NCBI GenBank assembly: GCA_963822955.1
Contig: CAWGJS010000007.1
Coordinates: 496,001-560,000, forward strand
Origin: JAJYUU01 sp963822955
GTDB taxonomy: Bacteria > Actinomycetota > Actinomycetes > Streptosporangiales > Streptosporangiaceae
DNA length: 64,000 nt
Reading direction: 5' to 3'
This document shows positions 37,742 through 47,531 of this stretch, in pieces (the first letter of the stretch is position 1; each line of letters opens with the position of its first letter). Made by a program: the position numbers and the translations under genes. Below the pieces are notes generated by a model that saw only the letters and a list, made by a program, of their open reading frames with translations, made no database searches and had not been told where the DNA came from.

Positions 37742-38845
37742 CTACAGGCCCTGCGTGCGCAGCCAGCGGATCTCGGCCTCGATGAAGTCGTCGATCTCGC
37801 CGTCCATGACCGCGGCGGTGTTCCCGGTCTCGAAGCCGGTCCGCACGTCCTTAATGTTCTGATACGGGTGCAGGACGTAGTTCCGGATCTGGGTGCCCCA
37901 GCTCCGGCCCCCGTCGCCGCGGAGCTCGTTCAGCTTGGCCGCCTGCTCCTCCCGCTTGCGCTCCAGCAGCTTGGACTGCAGGACTGCCATGGCGGTGGCC
38001 TTGTTCTGGATCTGGCTGCGCTCGTTCTGGCAGGACACCACGATGCCGGTCGGCAGGTGGGTGATCCGGACCGCCGAGTCGGTGGTGTTCACCCCCTGGC
38101 CGCCGGGCCCGCTGGAGCGGAACACGTCAATCCGCATCTCGTCCTCGGGGATGTCGATGTGATCGACCTGCTGGACCACGGGGAGAACGTCCACCATGGC
38201 AAACGAGGTCTGGCGGCGGCCCTGGTTGTCGTACTTGGAGATGCGGACCATCCGGTGCGTGCCGTGCTCGCCGCGCAGCGTGCCGTAGGCGTAGGGCGCC
38301 TTGATGGCGAACGTCGTCGACTTGATCCCGGCCTCTTCGGCGTAGGAGGTGTCGTAGACCTCCGTGGGGTAGCCGTGCCGCTCGGCCCATCGGAGGTAGA
38401 TCCGCTGCAGTCCCTCGGTCCAGTCGGCGGCGTCCGCTCCCCCGGCTCCCGCGTTGATGCTGATCAGCGCCTCGCGCGCGTCATATTCGCCACTGAGCAA
38501 GGTCCGGATCTCAAGCTGGTCGATCTCCTTGCGCAGGGCCGCGAGCTCGCGCGCAGCCTCCTCGCGGGTCGGCTCGTCGTGCTCTGCCTCAGCCAGTTCG
38601 AACCCGGCCGCCACGTCGTCGAGCCGGCTGTGCAGGCCTTCTAGCCTGGTCAGCTCGCTGTCGAGGTAGGACAGCCTGCGGGTGACTTCCTGAGCCTTTT
38701 CCGGGTCCTCCCACAGGCCGGGATCGGCCGACCGCTCGCGCAGGCTTTCGGCCTCGTTCCGCATGGCGTTCGGATCGAGGACAGCCTCCACGCTGGCGAG
38801 TGTCGCAATCAGCTCGCCAAGCTCGCTCGCAGGGTCGGTTGCCAT
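37742..38845 (-). CDS. prfB: Peptide chain release factor 2, with SKY in place of SPF
   Basis: 367 residues, normal length, with the catalytic GGQ at 248-250 (SSGPGGQGVNTTDSAVRI). There is no internal frameshift site: the frame is open from the ATG. In RF2 the tripeptide that reads UGA and UAA is Ser-Pro-Phe (residues 205-207 in E. coli, in KSPFDSGGRRHTSF). Here the aligned segment is ISKYDNQGRRQTSF, with Ser203-Lys204-Tyr205 (codons at 38239-38231, TCC AAG TAC). The flanks are otherwise typical of actinobacterial RF2. Many genes in the window end in TGA, so the protein must still work on UGA if it is the only RF2. Confidence 0.96.
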   Translation of the reverse strand: MATDPASELGELIATLASVEAVLDPNAMRNEAESLRERSADPGLWEDPEKAQEVTRRLSYLDSELTRLEGLHSRLDDVAAGFELAEAEHDEPTREEAARELAALRKEIDQLEIRTLLSGEYDAREALISINAGAGGADAADWTEGLQRIYLRWAERHGYPTEVYDTSYAEEAGIKSTTFAIKAPYAYGTLRGEHGTHRMVRISKYDNQGRRQTSFAMVDVLPVVQQVDHIDIPEDEMRIDVFRSSGPGGQGVNTTDSAVRITHLPTGIVVSCQNERSQIQNKATAMAVLQSKLLERKREEQAAKLNELRGDGGRSWGTQIRNYVLHPYQNIKDVRTGFETGNTAAVMDGEIDDFIEAEIRWLRTQGL

Positions 38846-38911
38846 GCCTGCAGCCTAGCCGAGCCGGCGAGCCGGCCGATTCCAACCGCTGACTGAAGGA
38901 CCAGCCAGCCC

Positions 38912-41900
38912 TCAGGTCGGCAGCGTGCTCGTGGTCACGAGTGTCCGGACGGCCCGGACTGCCACCGACAGGGTCGCCACGGTGAACGCGTTGCTCTCCC
39001 AGATCTCGGTCAGCGTCTGCGTGGCGCGCCGGACGGCGGAGTCGTTGCGCTGCACCCAGGCGGCCAGCCGCTGCTCCGGGCTGCCGGGGCCGGTGACCGT
39101 CAGCACGTCCCTGGCCAGCGACGCGTGCGCGGTATACAGGTCATCCCTGATCGCACCGCGGGCCATGGTGTTCCACCGGTCATCCCGCGGCAGCGCGGTG
39201 ATCATGTCTCGCAGCCGGGCGATCTGCAGCCGGTCGGCCAGGTCGAAGTAGACCTCGGCGGTCTCCTCGACCGACCGGCCGGTGCCGCGCGCGATATCGA
39301 CGATGTCGAAGGCCGAGTAGGCAGGCACCATCGCGGCGATCCGGCTGGCCAGCACTTCCGGTACGCCGCGGGCCACGTAGACCTCGCGGCGCTCGGAGAA
39401 TCCGGCCAGATCCCGCCCCGCGAGCATGCTCGGCAGGCTGGCGCCCACCGTCAGCACCCCCTCCGCGAAGAAATCGACCGTGGCCTGGACGTCGAACGGC
39501 GGCCGGCGGAAGCTCAGCAGCCACCGCGCGGTCCGTTCGGTCAGCTTGCGGCCCTCCAGCAGGGCCAGGGTCTGCACCCCGGTGTCCACCTGGCCGTCGA
39601 GTCCTTCGACCTGGGCCCAGAAGCCCGGCATGTCAAAGACGGCGCGACTGACCAGCCAGGCCGCGGTGATCTCAGGCACCGAGGCCCCGGTCTCCTCGTT
39701 CAGCCGGAAGGCGAAGGTGACACCCGACCGGTCGATCATGTCGTTGACGACCGAGGTGGTGATGATCTCGCGGTGCAGCCGGTGCGAGCTCATGCCGCCC
39801 GCGTACTTCTGCCGCAGCGGCGTCGGGAAGTAGTCGACCAGCACCCGGTGCAGATACGGATCATCCGGCAGCGCCGAGGCCAGCACCTGCTGGGCAGTGT
39901 CGATCTTGGTCTGCGCCAGCAGTACCGAGAACTCGGGAATGACCAGCCCGGTACCCGCCGACCTGCGCTCGGCAATCTCGCGGTCATTCGGCAGCACGTC
40001 GAGCCGCCGCCGGATCTTCCCGTCCCGCTCCAGCCTCCGGATGTACCGGGCGTGCACGTGCAGCATCTGCGCGGACTGAGCCCAGGATGCCGCCAGCGCG
40101 CGGATCTGGTGGTAGTTGTCCTTCAGCACCTGCTCGGCGACCTCGTCGGTCATCTGCTGCAGCAGCTCGTTCCTGCCGCGCTCCGTCAGGTTTCCGGCGC
40201 GTACCTCGCGATCCAGCAGGATCTTGATGTTCACCTCGTGGTCGGAGGTGTCCACTCCGGCCGAGTTGTCGATGAAATCGGTGCAGACCAGCCCGCCCGC
40301 CAGCGCGTACTCGATCCGGGCCTCCTGGGTGAGGCCCAGGTTGCCGCCCTCGCCCACCACCTTGGCCCGTAGCGCGGCCGCATCGACCCGGACCGCGTCG
40401 TTCGACCGGTCACCGACGTCGGCGTTGGACTGGTTCGAGGCCTTGACGTAAGTGCCGATCCCGCCATTCCACAACAGGTCGACGGGGGCAGCCAGGATCG
40501 CCGAGATCAGCTCATCCGGGGCCAGCGCGATCTGGCTGGATCCAAGGTCGAGCGCGGCGCGCACCTGCGGCGACAGCTGGATCGACTTCGCTGACCGAGG
40601 CCAGATGCCACCGCCCGCCGAGATCAGCGCCGGGTTGTAATCAGCCCATGACGACCGGGGCAGCTCGAACAGCCGCTTCCGCTCAGCGAAGCTCACAGCC
40701 GGATCCGGGTCGGGATCCACGAACACATGCCGGTGGTCGAACGCGGCGACCAGCTTGATGTGCCGGGAGAGCAGCATCCCGTTCCCGAACACGTCACCGG
40801 ACATGTCGCCGATGCCGACCACGGTGAAGTCGTCAGCATCGACATCCACGCCGCGAGTGCGGAAGTGGAACTTCACCGACTCCCAGGCACCGCGGGCGGT
40901 GATGCCCATCTTCTTGTGGTCGTAGCCCTCCGAGCCGCCAGAGGCGAACGCGTCGCCCAGCCAGAACCCGCGGCTGAGCGCAATCTCGTTCGCGGTGTCG
41001 GAGAACGTGGCGGTGCCCTTATCCGCAGCGACCACCAGGTACGGGTCATCGTCGTCGTGCCGCACCACGTTCGTGGGCGGCACCACCTGGCCCGCTTCCA
41101 GGTTGTCGGTCACGTCCAGCATGGCCGAGATGAACATCCGGTAGCAGGCCAGCACCTCGCCCTGGTAGGCCTCGCGGTCGGCCGGATCGGGCAGCTGCTT
41201 GCAGACGAAGCCGCCCTTGGCGCCGGACGGCACGATGACCGAGTTCTTGACCTCCTGCGCCTTGGCCAGGCCCAGGATCTCGGTCCGGAAGTCCTCCCGC
41301 CGGTCCGACCAGCGCAGGCCGCCGCGCGCGACGCTGGCGAACCGCAGGTGCACGCCCTCGAACCGGGGCGAGTAGACGAACATCTCGAACCGCGGGCGCG
41401 GCGCCGGCAGGTCGGGCACCGCCGATGCGTTCAGCTTGAACACCAGATAGGGAACGTCGGCTGCGGCGCTGCTGAAGTAGTTCGTCCGCAGCGTCGCGGT
41501 GATCAGGCCCAGGTAGGACCGCAGGATCCGGTCCTCGTCGAGGCTGGCGACGCTGTCAAGGGCTCCGGTGATCTCCTCGGCGATGGCCTCGCTCCGCTCG
41601 GCCTCGCCTGCCTCCTTCGCCGGATCGAACCGCGACTCGAACAGCGTGACCAGCAGCCGGGCGATGTGCGGGTTGGTGCGCAGCACGTCCTCGATGTAGT
41701 CCTGGCTGAAAGTGGCCTTGGCCTGCCGCAGGTACTTGGCGTAGGCGCGCAGCACCACGACCTGACGCCAGGTGAGCTGGGCATCCAGCACCAGCGCGTT
41801 GAAGCCGTCGTTTTCGATCTCGCCGTCCCATAGCGCCAGGAGCGCATCCTCGATCTGCTCCCTGATCCGCTGGTTGGAGATCAGGTCGCCCTGCTGGGTT

Positions 41901-43819
41901 TCGGCGCTGCTGTCTAGCATCGGCTGGCGACGCAGGCCGAAGTCGTAGATCCAGAACGGCTGCGCAGCCGGAAACTCGTACGGGTGCTCGTCCACCACGT
42001 CGACGCCCATGTGCTGCAGCCGCGGCAGCACGTCGGTCAGCGTGATCGGGCCGCCGGTACGGTAGATCGTCAGCCGCCACACCCGCTTGACGCTCGCTGG
42101 CACGTCGTCGTCCGGCTCGATCGGCACGCCGCCGACATAGTTCTCCGACTCCCACAGCTCGAAGTCGACGTCACGGCCGGAGCGGCGCAGCTCCAGGATC
42201 CTGGCGAAGTCGGTGATGGCCGCCGAAGCGGGCACGTCCGTCTTGTAGGTGGCCGGGATCATGTCGCCGATCTGGGTCAGCAGCTCCCTGGCCCGCTGCG
42301 CGCCGAGCGCGGTCGCAGCCTCGTCGGCCAGGTCATCGTCCCAGGACCGGACTGCGGCGGCGACCGCCCGCTCGAGGGCGACCGGATCGGCATCGGGGAG
42401 GTGGCGGCCGCGCTCCGCCCGGACCACGAGGTGCAGCGTGGCTATCGGCGACTCGCCCACCTGCACGCTGTAGTCGACGTGCCGGGCGCCGAACGCCCGC
42501 TGCAGGATCTGCTGAGCCCGCAGCCTGACCTGGGTGGTGTACCGGTCCCGCGGCAGGTACACCAGGCAGGAGACGTACCGGTTGTAGATGTCCTTGCGCA
42601 GGAACAGCCGGGTCTGGCGCCGCTCCCGCAGCACGTGCACGCCGGCGGTGATCGCGGCGAGGTCGACGACCGAGCTCATGAACAGCTCTTCGCGCGGATA
42701 GAAGTCGAGCACCTCGGCGACGTCCTTGCCGTCGTGGCTGTCGGCGGCCATCCCCGAGAACGCCAGCACCTCGGCCAGCTTGCGGCGCAGCACCGGGATT
42801 GTCCTGATGCTGTCGGCGAACGCTGCGTGGGTGTACAGCCCGAGGAACCGGTACTCGCCGACCACGGTCCCGTCGGGCGCCAGCCGCTTCACCGCCACGT
42901 AATCCAGGTAGCTGGGCCGGTGCACCGTCGACCGCGAGTTCGCCTTGGTCGCGATCAGCCGCTGGGGCTCCAGCGCCCGCGCCTTCACCGCATCCGGCAG
43001 GGTGGCGAACGAGCCTTGCCCGATGCGGTCGTGCCGCAGGATGCCGAGCCCGGTGCCAGGCACGGCGGTGAGGGCCATGGCGGCCGGGCCGGTCACCAGG
43101 TCGTACTCCCGGTATCCAAGGAAGGTGAAGTGCCCGTCGGCCAGCCAGCGCAGCAGCTCGGCGATCTCGGCCGGGGAGTCGGCCGAGCCGCCCCCGTCGC
43201 CTTCCGGGGCAAGCACATCGTCGGCCAGCGAGAGGGCCCTGGCCCGCATTCGCGGGTAGTCCTCGACCGCGACCCGTACGTCGGCCAGCACCCGCCGCAG
43301 GTCGGCGGCGAGCGCGTCGGACTCACCGTCGGCGAGCGGCGGAATCTCGATGTGCGTCCAGGACTCAACCAGCTCGTCGTGACCGGACCGGCCATCAACC
43401 TCGGCCGTCACACGGCCCACGACCTCGCGCAGCGCGCCGGTCACGTCCCGCCGGACCCGCAGCTGGGGGTGCACGACCAGCCGGGCCGACAGTCCGTGGT
43501 TGGCCAGCTCCATGGTGATCGAGTCGACCAGGAACGGCATGTCGTCGGTGACGATGTCGATGACTTCGGAACTCGCGTCAAGTGCCGCGCCGTCGCCGGG
43601 TCGGACCTCCACCAGGGCCCGCCCTTGCGGCCGGTCGGCGGCCATACTCGCATGCGCCAGCGCGACGGCCGCGACCCGGTCCGCGCCGGCCGCGCCCAGT
43701 TCGGCAACCTCGACGTGCCGGTAGTAAGCGTGAAGGTAGTTCGCCACATCGCCGACCCCTGACACCGGCTCGGCCATCACGGCCGCCTTCGCCAGCAGGT
43801 CCTGCTTGCTCTCCGACAT
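38912..43819 (-). CDS. NAD-specific glutamate dehydrogenase, large (180 kDa) type
   Basis: About 1635 residues, the size of the large NAD-GDH family. The N-terminal regulatory region (VDSITMELANHGLSARLVVH and onward) includes ACT-like segments. The catalytic core has PSGAKGGFVCKQ near residue 865, then VVAADKGTATFSDTANEIA and FTVVGIGDMSGDVFGNGMLL (NAD binding). It deaminates glutamate to 2-oxoglutarate and is a catabolic enzyme. The ATG at 43819 has AAGGGAG at ideal spacing; a GTG three codons earlier overlaps that site. The next gene upstream on the strand, kynA, ends 33 bases away, so co-transcription is likely. Confidence 0.95.
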   Translation of the reverse strand: MSESKQDLLAKAAVMAEPVSGVGDVANYLHAYYRHVEVAELGAAGADRVAAVALAHASMAADRPQGRALVEVRPGDGAALDASSEVIDIVTDDMPFLVDSITMELANHGLSARLVVHPQLRVRRDVTGALREVVGRVTAEVDGRSGHDELVESWTHIEIPPLADGESDALAADLRRVLADVRVAVEDYPRMRARALSLADDVLAPEGDGGGSADSPAEIAELLRWLADGHFTFLGYREYDLVTGPAAMALTAVPGTGLGILRHDRIGQGSFATLPDAVKARALEPQRLIATKANSRSTVHRPSYLDYVAVKRLAPDGTVVGEYRFLGLYTHAAFADSIRTIPVLRRKLAEVLAFSGMAADSHDGKDVAEVLDFYPREELFMSSVVDLAAITAGVHVLRERRQTRLFLRKDIYNRYVSCLVYLPRDRYTTQVRLRAQQILQRAFGARHVDYSVQVGESPIATLHLVVRAERGRHLPDADPVALERAVAAAVRSWDDDLADEAATALGAQRARELLTQIGDMIPATYKTDVPASAAITDFARILELRRSGRDVDFELWESENYVGGVPIEPDDDVPASVKRVWRLTIYRTGGPITLTDVLPRLQHMGVDVVDEHPYEFPAAQPFWIYDFGLRRQPMLDSSAETQQGDLISNQRIREQIEDALLALWDGEIENDGFNALVLDAQLTWRQVVVLRAYAKYLRQAKATFSQDYIEDVLRTNPHIARLLVTLFESRFDPAKEAGEAERSEAIAEEITGALDSVASLDEDRILRSYLGLITATLRTNYFSSAAADVPYLVFKLNASAVPDLPAPRPRFEMFVYSPRFEGVHLRFASVARGGLRWSDRREDFRTEILGLAKAQEVKNSVIVPSGAKGGFVCKQLPDPADREAYQGEVLACYRMFISAMLDVTDNLEAGQVVPPTNVVRHDDDDPYLVVAADKGTATFSDTANEIALSRGFWLGDAFASGGSEGYDHKKMGITARGAWESVKFHFRTRGVDVDADDFTVVGIGDMSGDVFGNGMLLSRHIKLVAAFDHRHVFVDPDPDPAVSFAERKRLFELPRSSWADYNPALISAGGGIWPRSAKSIQLSPQVRAALDLGSSQIALAPDELISAILAAPVDLLWNGGIGTYVKASNQSNADVGDRSNDAVRVDAAALRAKVVGEGGNLGLTQEARIEYALAGGLVCTDFIDNSAGVDTSDHEVNIKILLDREVRAGNLTERGRNELLQQMTDEVAEQVLKDNYHQIRALAASWAQSAQMLHVHARYIRRLERDGKIRRRLDVLPNDREIAERRSAGTGLVIPEFSVLLAQTKIDTAQQVLASALPDDPYLHRVLVDYFPTPLRQKYAGGMSSHRLHREIITTSVVNDMIDRSGVTFAFRLNEETGASVPEITAAWLVSRAVFDMPGFWAQVEGLDGQVDTGVQTLALLEGRKLTERTARWLLSFRRPPFDVQATVDFFAEGVLTVGASLPSMLAGRDLAGFSERREVYVARGVPEVLASRIAAMVPAYSAFDIVDIARGTGRSVEETAEVYFDLADRLQIARLRDMITALPRDDRWNTMARGAIRDDLYTAHASLARDVLTVTGPGSPEQRLAAWVQRNDSAVRRATQTLTEIWESNAFTVATLSVAVRAVRTLVTTSTLPT

Positions 43820-43852
43820 GACTTCCACTCCCTTAGCGCGGCGGCGTTGCCA

Positions 43853-44749
43853 CTACAGCGAATCCCGAAGTTCCCACAGCAGCGGGTAATAACGTATGGG
43901 CACCCGCCGGTTCAGGTACGGCGCGCCGGTCGAGCCGCCCGTCCCTGACTTCGTGCCGATCTGCCGTTCCACCATCTGGACGTGCCGGGCGCGCCACAGT
44001 CCGGCGAGCTCGTCGTGGGTGAGCAGGTCTTCGGCAAGCTCCCACAGATCGTCATGGTGCGGCCGGTCTCGCGCCACGCTGACCAGCGAGGCGACGATCT
44101 CCTTGTCGGTGCCCACCGCCAGGCCCCTGAAGGCGAGCAGGTCAACGTAGGCATCCCAGAGGGACGGCTCGGCCAGCCGGAGCGCGAGCCGGTCATTCTC
44201 GTCCGTCGTCAGCGAGCGGAACCGGGCAAGGAAGCCAGGGTCCTTCGCGCCCGAGAGGAACTCAAGCTCACGGAACTGCACCGACTGGAAGCCGCTGGCC
44301 GGGGCCAGCGCCGCCCGGAACTCGAGGAAGTCCTGCGGGGTCATGGTCTCCAGGACGTCGATCTGGGCGACCAGCAGGCGCTCGATCACGTGGACGCGGT
44401 GCAGCAGATGCCGGGCCAGCCAGGTCGGCCTGCTGCCGCCGGCATCAGGCCCGCTGCCGGCATCCCGGCTACGACTGGCCAGCATCGCGTCCCTGACGGC
44501 GGTCAGCTCGTGCAGCAGCTGCTTGAACCATAGCTCGTAGGCCTGGTGCACGATGATGAACAGCAGCTCGTCGTGAACCGGCGGGCTGACCTCCGGCACC
44601 TGCTGGGCCAGTAGCTGCGGCAGCCGCAGGTAGCTGCCATAGGTCAGCAGGCCGCCTTCCTCGCCGAAGCTGCGCCCCGTGCTGCTGGCTGACGGCGTGC
44701 CTGCGGCCGCCCCGGCGCCGCCGGCCGGCGCCCCGCCGTCGCCGCTCAT
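43853..44749 (-). CDS. kynA: Tryptophan 2,3-dioxygenase
   Basis: 298 residues. The haem enzyme opens the indole ring of tryptophan to N-formylkynurenine. Family signatures are FIIVHQAYELWFKQLLHE, GFQSVQFRELEFLSG and RHVQMVERQIGTKSGTGGS (the C-terminal substrate loop). The first 25 residues are a Gly/Ala-rich tail without function. Its ATG overlaps the stop of the acetoacetyl-CoA synthetase gene (ATGA). No kynureninase is present in this window. Confidence 0.95.
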   Translation of the reverse strand: MSGDGGAPAGGAGAAAGTPSASSTGRSFGEEGGLLTYGSYLRLPQLLAQQVPEVSPPVHDELLFIIVHQAYELWFKQLLHELTAVRDAMLASRSRDAGSGPDAGGSRPTWLARHLLHRVHVIERLLVAQIDVLETMTPQDFLEFRAALAPASGFQSVQFRELEFLSGAKDPGFLARFRSLTTDENDRLALRLAEPSLWDAYVDLLAFRGLAVGTDKEIVASLVSVARDRPHHDDLWELAEDLLTHDELAGLWRARHVQMVERQIGTKSGTGGSTGAPYLNRRVPIRYYPLLWELRDSL

Positions 44750-46782
44750 GCCGTTCCCCGCGGCGCGAAGTACGCGAGCACGTCCGGGTTGGCCAGCGCG
44801 TCCGGGTCGGCGGCATCAGCGACGGGCGTGCCCAGCAGGATCTTGCGGACCGGGACTTCCAGCTTCTTTCCGGACAGCGTCCGCGGGATGCCGGGTACCT
44901 CGTTGATCTCGTCGGGCACATGCCGGGGCGACAGTTCTGCCCGCAACAGCGACCGGATCTTCGTGGTCAGAGCGTCGTCGACGACGCGGCCTGGCGCTGG
45001 CACGACGTACAAGATCAGCCGCCCCTCCTGGCCAAGCTGGCCCGTGTCGACGACCAGGGCGTCGGCGACCTCGGGCAGCCGCTCGACCACTCGGTAGAAC
45101 TCGCTGGTCCCCATCCTGACGCCGCCGCGGTTCAAGGTGGCGTCGGACCGGCCGTAGATCACGCAGCCGCCGTCGGGCAGGATCATGATCCAGTCGCCGT
45201 GCCGCCACACGCCCGGGTAGTCGGCAAAGTAGCTGGCCCGGTAGCGCTCGCCGCCGGGGTCGTTCCAGAACCCGACCGGCATCGACGGCATCGGCTGGGT
45301 GATGACGAGCTCGCCGACCTCGCCGATGACCGGATGCCCGGCCGAGTCGAACGACTCGACCCGCGCCCCCAGGCACGGCCCGGAGATGATGCCTGCGCGC
45401 ACCGGCAGGATCGGTGCGGGCCCGACGAAGCCGGTGCACATGTCCGTGCCGCCCGAGAACGAGCCGAGGATCAGCCCGGACGGCCTCGTTCCCAGCTCCT
45501 GGTACACCCAGCGGAAGCCCTCCGGCGGGAGCGGGGACCCTGTCGAACCCACGCCTTTCAGCGCCGACAGGTCATGCTCCGCGGCCGGGTGGAGGCCCGC
45601 CTTCATGCAGGTCAGCAGGTACGCCGCCCCCGTGCCCGCGTAACTGACGCCAGCCTCGGCCACCAGCCGCCACAGCGCGCCAGTGTCCGGGTGCACGGCG
45701 CTGCCGTCATACAGCACCACGGCGGCGCCGGCCAGCAGCCCGCCGATCAGGTAGTTCCACATCATCCAGCCGGTCGTGGTGTACCAGAAGAATGTGTCCG
45801 CGCTGGTCAGATCCTGGTGCAGGGCCAGCGCCTTGAGGTGCTCAAGCACGATCCCGCCGTGACTGTGCACGATCGGCTTGGGCAGCCCGGTCGTGCCGGA
45901 GGAGTACAGCACCCACAGCGGGTGCGCGAACGGGACCTCGGCGAACTCCAGCGCCGGCGCCTCGCCGCCTGCGGGGCCGAACTGATCCCAGTCCAGAACG
46001 GGAACGGCGGCATCCAGCGTGGCGGCCTCCCCGCCTGTGCCCAGATAGTCGACCAGCACGAGGGCCTTCAGGCCCGGCAGCTCCGCCGCAATCGCGGCCA
46101 GCTCGGCGCGGCGGTCGAACCGCTTCCCGCCGTAGGCGTAACCGTTGACGCCGAGCAGCACGCGCGGCGAGATCTGGGCGAAGCGGTCGATCACGCTGTG
46201 CGCGCCGAAGTCCGGCGAGCACGACGTCCAGATCGCGCCGAGGCTCGCCGTCGCCAGCATCGCGATCAGGGCCTCGGGCGAATTCGGCAGGTAGGCCGCC
46301 ACCCGGTCACCGAGCCCGACGCCGAGGCGCTGCAGCCCGGCCCGCACCGACGCCACCCGGCTAGCCAGCTCGCCGTAGCTGATCCGCCCGTCGCGGCCAG
46401 CCTCCGAGCTGTAGATCACCGCCGTGCGGGCCGGATCGGCACCAGCCCGGTGCAGCGCGTTGCGCGCGTAATTGAGCGTGCTGCCGGCGAACCAGCTGAC
46501 CTCCGGCATCTGCCCGGTCAGCAGGGGTCCGGAGCCGCGGGCGCCAAGAACGCCGAAGAAGTCCCAGATCGTTGACCAGAATGCGGCTGGCTCGTCGACC
46601 GACCACTGCCACAGGTCACGGTAGGAGGGAATGCCGCCGGTAGCTCCGATAGCCGGGCCGCCGTGGCTGGCGAGCCAGCGGGCGTAGCGCGCGATCTCGG
46701 TACGTTCGGCCGACTCCGCCGTAGGCTCCCAGAGCGTGTCGCCGTAATCACGCCCGGCAGTTGGCGTCAGGTCGTCACCCAC
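44746..46782 (-). CDS. Acetoacetyl-CoA synthetase (AMP-forming)
   Basis: 678 residues, AMP-forming acyl-CoA synthetase superfamily. The N-terminal ACAS region has WSVDEPAAFWSTIWDFFGV, then the phosphate loop VLYSSGTTGLPKPIVHSHG, adenine motif GSFSGGTDMC, and the C-terminal hinge GRSDATLNRGGVRMGTSEFY with the catalytic lysine in LSGKKLEVPVRK. The SFSGGTD and TSCSPDFG segments fit acetoacetate--CoA ligase better than acetate--CoA ligase. It would use acetoacetate from ketogenic amino acids. It leads an apparent operon with kynA and the glutamate dehydrogenase. Confidence 0.9.
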   Translation of the reverse strand: MGDDLTPTAGRDYGDTLWEPTAESAERTEIARYARWLASHGGPAIGATGGIPSYRDLWQWSVDEPAAFWSTIWDFFGVLGARGSGPLLTGQMPEVSWFAGSTLNYARNALHRAGADPARTAVIYSSEAGRDGRISYGELASRVASVRAGLQRLGVGLGDRVAAYLPNSPEALIAMLATASLGAIWTSCSPDFGAHSVIDRFAQISPRVLLGVNGYAYGGKRFDRRAELAAIAAELPGLKALVLVDYLGTGGEAATLDAAVPVLDWDQFGPAGGEAPALEFAEVPFAHPLWVLYSSGTTGLPKPIVHSHGGIVLEHLKALALHQDLTSADTFFWYTTTGWMMWNYLIGGLLAGAAVVLYDGSAVHPDTGALWRLVAEAGVSYAGTGAAYLLTCMKAGLHPAAEHDLSALKGVGSTGSPLPPEGFRWVYQELGTRPSGLILGSFSGGTDMCTGFVGPAPILPVRAGIISGPCLGARVESFDSAGHPVIGEVGELVITQPMPSMPVGFWNDPGGERYRASYFADYPGVWRHGDWIMILPDGGCVIYGRSDATLNRGGVRMGTSEFYRVVERLPEVADALVVDTGQLGQEGRLILYVVPAPGRVVDDALTTKIRSLLRAELSPRHVPDEINEVPGIPRTLSGKKLEVPVRKILLGTPVADAADPDALANPDVLAYFAPRGTA

Positions 46783-46961
46783 GCCCTACGCCCCCCAAAC
46801 ACGTTGGCAAGCCCCGTCGTCGTTGACTGGACTGTTATATACCAGTATGCGGGGTCCACGGACCCGGGCAGCCAGTCGGCCGCGTCCTCCGCAGGCAACC
46901 AAAACAGCATCCGCCTCCATTCACCCAGTGTGACTATGCCACGCAGATCGGGCGGGCCCCA

Positions 46962-47531
46962 GTGAGTGGGAACCTCGACGAAGAATTCACCCACTTTGTG
47001 ACCGCGCGCATGGGGTCATTGCGGCGCATGGCGTATCTGCTGTGCCAGGACTGGCAGCGAGCCGATGATCTCGTCCAGGCCACGATCACGCGGCTGTACG
47101 TGCGCTGGGATCGCGTCCGCAGGATGGAGCACGCCGACGCCTACGCCAGGACCATCCTGGTGCGCGAGTACCTGAGCGACCAGCGGTCCGGCTGGGCCCG
47201 GCGAGTGAGCCTGGACGTTGCGGTGCCTGACACGGCCAGCCGGGCGCCCGACACCGAGGCCATGCTCGACATGCGAGCCGCGCTGGCCGGCCTGCCTCCC
47301 CGGCAGCGGGCCACCCTGGTGCTCCGGTTCTACTGCGACCTGAACGTGGACCAGACAGCTGAGCTGCTCGGCTGCTCGGCCGGGACGGTCAAGAGCCAGA
47401 CGGCCAAGGGCATCCACGCACTCCGCGGCCGGCTCGGTCCTGGCCGGGAGTACGGCGCGCTCCGGTCCCGGCCGGAAGCCATCGATGACAACACCCAGTG
47501 CGCCGCCCGTGAGGTGACTGATCATGCATGA
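46962..47531 (+). CDS. SigE-family ECF RNA polymerase sigma factor
   Basis: 189 residues. Region 2 (MAYLLCQDWQRADDLVQATI, then RLYVRWDRVRR) and region 4 (LPPRQRATLVLRFYCDLNVD, then AELLGCSAGTVKSQTAKG) are clear and typical of the actinobacterial SigE family of ECF factors. The GTG at 46962 is the start in frame with region 2. Its stop overlaps the next gene by 8 bases, so it is coupled to a probable partner. The 46783-46961 gap holds divergent promoters that I cannot define. Confidence 0.9.
   Translation: MSGNLDEEFTHFVTARMGSLRRMAYLLCQDWQRADDLVQATITRLYVRWDRVRRMEHADAYARTILVREYLSDQRSGWARRVSLDVAVPDTASRAPDTEAMLDMRAALAGLPPRQRATLVLRFYCDLNVDQTAELLGCSAGTVKSQTAKGIHALRGRLGPGREYGALRSRPEAIDDNTQCAAREVTDHA

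Noticed and set aside
41984..43762. A 592-codon open frame on the plus strand opposite the glutamate dehydrogenase gene
   Set aside because: It is the antisense shadow of strong codon bias in a long GC-rich gene: low-complexity His/Arg/Gly-rich product and no family signature. Similar long shadows oppose aacS, ftsX, the PYROXD2-like gene and the helicase.
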